Shown piece after piece: positions 59,825 to 64,000 of a stretch of DNA of 64,000 bases. The DNA comes from Deltaproteobacteria bacterium (GTDB taxonomy: Bacteria > Myxococcota_A > UBA796 > UBA2385), in NCBI GenBank assembly GCA_016792625.1, contig JAEUKK010000054.1:1-64000 (forward strand). Reading direction: 5' to 3'. Position 1 is the stretch's first letter; every line of letters begins with the position of its first letter. The position numbers were made by a program, and so were the translations under genes. Under the pieces are notes generated by a model. It saw only the letters and a list, made by a program, of their open reading frames with translations, searched no databases and was not told the origin of the DNA.

Positions 59825-60907
59825 ATGTCGACGCACGGCCCGGGGGGCCCCACCGACACGCCGCGCCCGGCGCCGACCGAAGGTGACCTCGCCGCCGCCG
59901 CGGGCCGCGCGCTCGTCGAGTTCTGGGGCACCCGCGGCTCGATCCCCACGCCTGGCTCGGCGACCCAGCGCTACGGCGGCAACAGCTCCTGTGTGGCCCT
60001 CGACTTTGGCGGCGAGCTGTTCATCTGCGACGCGGGCACCGGCATTCGTGCGCTGGGCGTCGAGCTGGCCCGCAACGCCGCCGCCGCGCCGGTGCGGGCG
60101 CACCTCTTCTTCAGCCACTCGCACTGGGACCACATCCAGGGCTTCCCCTTCTTCACCCCGGCCTATGACCCGCGCTCGCGCATCACGGTCTACGGCAACC
60201 ACGCGGGGCCCGGCTGCATGTACGACCTGCTCTCGGGCCAGATGCAGGCGCAGTACTTCCCGGTCAGCTTCCGCGACCTGGGCGCGGTGATCACCCGCGG
60301 CGAGCTCGGCGAGGCCGAGGGCAGCCTCGATGAGGGGGTCGACGAGGCCGAGGCGCCGACCGCGCGCGCCGCGATGGCGACCGTGGGGCTCGGGCGCCTG
60401 GCCGGGGCAGATGAGGCGCTCCACCGCGAGGGCGTTGAGATCAACGGCGTGCGGGTGCGCATCTTCCGCGGGCGCCACCCGGGCGGCAGCATCGCCTACC
60501 GCTTTGAGCACCAGGGCCTCTCGGTGGTCTACAGCACCGACAACGAGCTGGACGCGGTCCTTCTCAACCACCACGAGAGCCTGCGTGACCTCGACCGCAT
60601 GCGCAAGGCGCCGCTCGAGTTCGTCGACTTCGCCTACGGGGCCGACCTGCTCATCGGCGACGCGCAGTACACCGATCAGGAGTACCCCCGGCGGGCCGGC
60701 TGGGGCCACGCCCGGGCCAACACCCTGGTCGACCTCGCGGTGCAGGCCGAGGTCAAGCGCCTCTCGCTCTACCACCACGACCCGCTCCAGACTGACGTGC
60801 TGGTCGACCAAAAGGTAGAAGAGGCGCGGGCCCGCGCCATCCGCCACGGCGAGACGCAGCTCGAGGTGAGCGGCGCCCGCGAGCGTGTGCAGCTCCGCCT
60901 GCGCTGA
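59825..60907 (+). CDS. MBL-fold metallohydrolase (phosphodiesterase-like)
   Basis: A 360-residue metallo-beta-lactamase-fold protein. The N-terminal signature is FWGTRGSIPTPG, then NSSCVALDFGGELFICDAGTGIR, and the metal motif SHSHWDHIQG (HxHxDH) near 98-107, followed by STDNE and DAQYTDQEY (Asp ligand) and LYHHDP near the C-terminus. This pattern fits the cyclic-nucleotide/PhnP-like or ribonuclease-Z-related phosphodiesterase group. An insert rich in Glu/Ala (about 165-195) is unusual. ATG 59825 follows AGGAGG; the longer frame is not convincing. The substrate is unknown. Confidence 0.85.
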   Translation: MSTHGPGGPTDTPRPAPTEGDLAAAAGRALVEFWGTRGSIPTPGSATQRYGGNSSCVALDFGGELFICDAGTGIRALGVELARNAAAAPVRAHLFFSHSHWDHIQGFPFFTPAYDPRSRITVYGNHAGPGCMYDLLSGQMQAQYFPVSFRDLGAVITRGELGEAEGSLDEGVDEAEAPTARAAMATVGLGRLAGADEALHREGVEINGVRVRIFRGRHPGGSIAYRFEHQGLSVVYSTDNELDAVLLNHHESLRDLDRMRKAPLEFVDFAYGADLLIGDAQYTDQEYPRRAGWGHARANTLVDLAVQAEVKRLSLYHHDPLQTDVLVDQKVEEARARAIRHGETQLEVSGARERVQLRLR

Positions 60908-60928
60908 GCAACCAAGGGGGAGGGGAGC

Positions 60929-62044
60929 ATGACCCAGCCGGAGCCGCGGGCGGCCCGCACCCTGGCCGGCGCCCGCTGGGCCTGCGGCGCCTGCGGAGAT
61001 TGCTGCCGCCACTTCCAGCTCGGCCCGGTCGAGCCCGAGATCATCGCGGGCCTCGCCGCGCGGCCGCTGGCGGCCGAGTTCCCCCAGCTCGCCGGGCGCC
61101 CCTTCTTCAAGCTGGTCGAGGGCCCAGCCGGCCCGGCTCATTTTTTGGAGAAGAACAACGGAGCCTGCGTCTTTTTAGAGGCCGACAACCGCTGCGGCGT
61201 GCACCGCCGCTGGGGAGCGGCGGCCAAGCCCGCCTTCTGCCGCGCCTTTCCGGTGCACCTCGTCGATGACCCGCGCGGGCGCGCCGCGGTGGCCCGCCCG
61301 CACTGCACGGGCCTCGCCGCCGGCCAGCGCGCGGGCGCCCCGATGGATGAGGTGGCCGCCGAGGCCGCCGATCTGCCCCGCGCCCTGCCCATCCCGCGCT
61401 TCGCCCCCCAAGCGGTCGCCCTGCTGCCCGGCCTGGGCGTCAGCCTCGACGACTGGATGCAGCTCGAAGACCACCTGATCGGCCTGCTCGACGGCCCTCC
61501 CGCCCCGCTGGGCGCCCTGCTCGCCCGCCTGCGCGCGGCGGCCCTGGGCGCGGTGCGCCGCCCCGACCCGGGCTCCGACGCCGCCCGGGCCGCCGCGGCC
61601 TTTGGCGCGGTGCTCGAGGGCGAGCGCTTGGTGCTGCGCGCCGCCATCGCCGCCGGGGGCGCGCCCTCGGCCGCCGAGGCGGAGTTTGCCGCCCGCCTCG
61701 CCGCCGACCTCGACCGCGCCGCCGCCCGCCTGCCGCAGGGGCCGCCGGCCCTCGACGAAGAGGCGATGGCCCTCTGCGCGCGCATCCTGCAGGGTGAGCT
61801 GCTGAGCAAGCGGGCCCACGCCGAGGGCAGCGTCGCCGCCGGCCTCGGGCGCGCCGCCCACGCGCTCTGGGTGGCCGCCCTGGCCGCCGCCGAGGGTGAG
61901 GCCCCGGTGGGCGTCGACGCGCTCATGGCCCGGCTCTCACCCCACCTGCGCCTCGGAGACAACGGCCAGGTCGCTGCTCTGCTGCAGCGGGCCCGCCCGG
62001 CGCTCATCGACCTCTTCCTCTTCGCCGGCGCGGCGCCCTGGTGA
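60929..62044 (+). CDS. YkgJ-family cysteine cluster protein
   Basis: A 371-residue protein. The N-terminal YkgJ-type zinc or iron cluster is WACGACGDCCRHF (residues 18-30) with further Cys in NGACVFL, NRCGVHRR and FCRAFPVHL (about 70-110), the usual CxxCxxCC...C...C layout. The C-terminal 250 residues are Ala-rich helices without recognised motifs. YkgJ proteins bind metal clusters but their role is not established. The ATG at 60929 follows GGGGAGGGGAG. It lies between the MBL gene and the second MoxR gene. Confidence 0.85.
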   Translation: MTQPEPRAARTLAGARWACGACGDCCRHFQLGPVEPEIIAGLAARPLAAEFPQLAGRPFFKLVEGPAGPAHFLEKNNGACVFLEADNRCGVHRRWGAAAKPAFCRAFPVHLVDDPRGRAAVARPHCTGLAAGQRAGAPMDEVAAEAADLPRALPIPRFAPQAVALLPGLGVSLDDWMQLEDHLIGLLDGPPAPLGALLARLRAAALGAVRRPDPGSDAARAAAAFGAVLEGERLVLRAAIAAGGAPSAAEAEFAARLAADLDRAAARLPQGPPALDEEAMALCARILQGELLSKRAHAEGSVAAGLGRAAHALWVAALAAAEGEAPVGVDALMARLSPHLRLGDNGQVAALLQRARPALIDLFLFAGAAPW

Positions 62045-62065
62045 GCCCGGCGCGGGCGGCGCGGC

Positions 62066-62072
62066 GATAGGC
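62066..62072 (+). promoter_or_regulatory. GATAGGC -10-like box before the second MoxR gene
   Basis: GATAGGC lies 27 nt before the ATG at 62100, the same spacing as before the start at 10200. Confidence 0.45.
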
Positions 62073-62099
62073 GGCCGGGCCTCTCCCCCCGGAGCCCGC

Positions 62100-63278
<1,179 letters not shown>

Positions 63279-63284
63279 GCGGCC

Positions 63285-63734
63285 GTGCCCGCGCCCTCTC
63301 CTGCCGCCGCGCTCGCCCCCCGCTGGCTGCCCCGCCACCCGCCCCTGCGGCCGGTCGCGGTGGCCGGCTGGGGGGTGGCGGCCCGCGCGCTGGCCGCGGC
63401 GGCGCTGCCCCAGGCCGCGGCCCTCAGCCTGCACCTTGACCCCGAAGATGACGTGCTGGTGCTGGTTTTTTTGCCCGACGCGCCGGCCTCGGCCCTGCCC
63501 TGGGCCGACGGCGCGGTCTACCTCGGGGTCGACCCGGCGGCGCCGGCCCTGCTGCTGCCCACCCACAGCCGCCCCGACCTGCCCCTGCCCCTGCTCGCCG
63601 CGGCGGTGCTCGGCCGGGCCCCGGCGGGGGGCGCGCCCTGGGCGCTGCTGCCCGGCCGCGGGCGCTGCCTCGCGCTCGGCCCGGCGCGCCCGGCCAGCCT
63701 GGCGGCGCTGACCGCCCGCGCGGAGGCCCCCTGA
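63285..63734 (+). CDS. bpX5-like protein of a MoxR-vWA ternary system
   Basis: A 149-residue protein starting at GTG, 6 bp after the MoxR gene. A hydrophobic strand (VLVLVFLPDAPASALPWADGAVYLGVDP, then LLLPT) is the block I associate with bpX5 domains that accompany MoxR-vWA systems. I assign it from this pattern and position, not from a search. It is Pro/Ala-rich at the N-terminus. The next frame overlaps its stop. Confidence 0.5.
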   Translation: MPAPSPAAALAPRWLPRHPPLRPVAVAGWGVAARALAAAALPQAAALSLHLDPEDDVLVLVFLPDAPASALPWADGAVYLGVDPAAPALLLPTHSRPDLPLPLLAAAVLGRAPAGGAPWALLPGRGRCLALGPARPASLAALTARAEAP

Positions 63735-64000
63735 GCCGCCCCGCCCGCAGCCCGGCCCGGCCCGCCGTGTCCTTGCCGACGGCGGGCCAGGCCCTCGACG
63801 CGGGCTTGGCCCGCTGCCCGGCGCACGCCCGCGCGGTGATCGGCCCGCTGGCCCAGGCCCTGCTGCCCGCGCTGCGGCCGGCGCCCGCCCGCCCCACCGC
63901 GGGCCCCGGGGCGCCCGACGGCCTCGAGGGCTGGGCCCGGCGGGGCCCCATGCACCGGCTGCTGCACAGCGAGTGGGCCCTGCTCGACGCTGCTCCCGAC
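63731..64000 (+). CDS. N-terminal part of a vWA-type ternary-system protein (truncated by window end)
   Basis: Open to the window edge in the frame that begins with CTG at 63731 (overlapping the previous stop as CTGA, with GGAGG 4 nt upstream) or GTG at 63767. The translation includes GWARRGPMHRLLHSEWALLDA near residues 70-88, a block typical of the start of vWA proteins in MoxR-bpX systems. The rest lies outside the window, so the function is not shown. Confidence 0.5.
   Translation, partial: MSRPARSPARPAVSLPTAGQALDAGLARCPAHARAVIGPLAQALLPALRPAPARPTAGPGAPDGLEGWARRGPMHRLLHSEWALLDAAPD

Overview
This 64 kb window is very GC-rich chromosomal DNA, about 70 percent or more by eye, with dense genes on both strands. 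The gene content suggests a Myxococcota-like (former deltaproteobacterial) predator-type or soil/aquatic bacterium. The signs are an AgmX/PglI-type lipoprotein, FG-GAP lipoproteins, a Ser/Thr kinase fused to a sulfatase-modifying-type domain, an FHA protein, an ECF sigma with a FecR-like partner, and MoxR-vWA ternary systems. This placement is inferred from gene content only; no rRNA is present.

Left part (1-9842): a Na+/solute symporter diverges from a Fur-family regulator followed by aat (leucyl/phenylalanyl-tRNA-protein transferase). A minus-strand group follows: ettA, a winged-helix/NTPase/TPR regulator and a membrane-anchored protein. A DUF5995-type protein lies on the plus strand. At 9878-9951 there is a tRNA-Arg(TCT), and immediately after it a two-gene ATPase/TOPRIM operon (10200-12418) that looks like a PARIS anti-phage system.

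Middle part (12534-29874): an AgmX-type lipoprotein, a TerB-like protein, a phospholipase D remnant, a SAM methyltransferase, an unknown 570-residue protein, an orphan DNA cytosine methyltransferase with a long C-terminal extension, and an exported agmatine-deiminase-like lipoprotein. A 0.9 kb intergenic region carries a 42-bp tandem repeat array. After it come an exported TldD-like protease with a degenerate partner, a proline-rich secreted protein, an ECF sigma factor, a FecR-like anti-sigma and an FG-GAP lipoprotein.

Conflict or stress cassettes: a five-gene zinc-protein/unknown/vWA/MoxR/DUF5682 operon (30176-37733) lies exactly between two direct copies of a 122-bp intergenic repeat. A two-gene TIR plus KGGVGR-type P-loop ATPase operon (43950-47692) lies between two inverted copies of another GC-rich repeat. 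A second MoxR system, with a bpX5-like gene and a truncated vWA-type partner, starts at 62100 and runs off the right edge. Between these lie a secreted protein, glgA, a metallophosphoesterase, a secreted alpha/beta hydrolase and a barrel-like protein (37863-43699).

Right part (47865-64000): a GST-like protein, an esterase, two small exported proteins, a B12-dependent-type radical SAM enzyme, a large FG-GAP/ASPIC lipoprotein coupled to an SGNH hydrolase, the kinase-SUMF1 protein divergent from an FHA gene, an MBL-fold phosphodiesterase and a YkgJ-type cysteine-cluster protein. A short element, GATAGGC or GTTAGGC, recurs just upstream of many starts and is probably the local -10 box.
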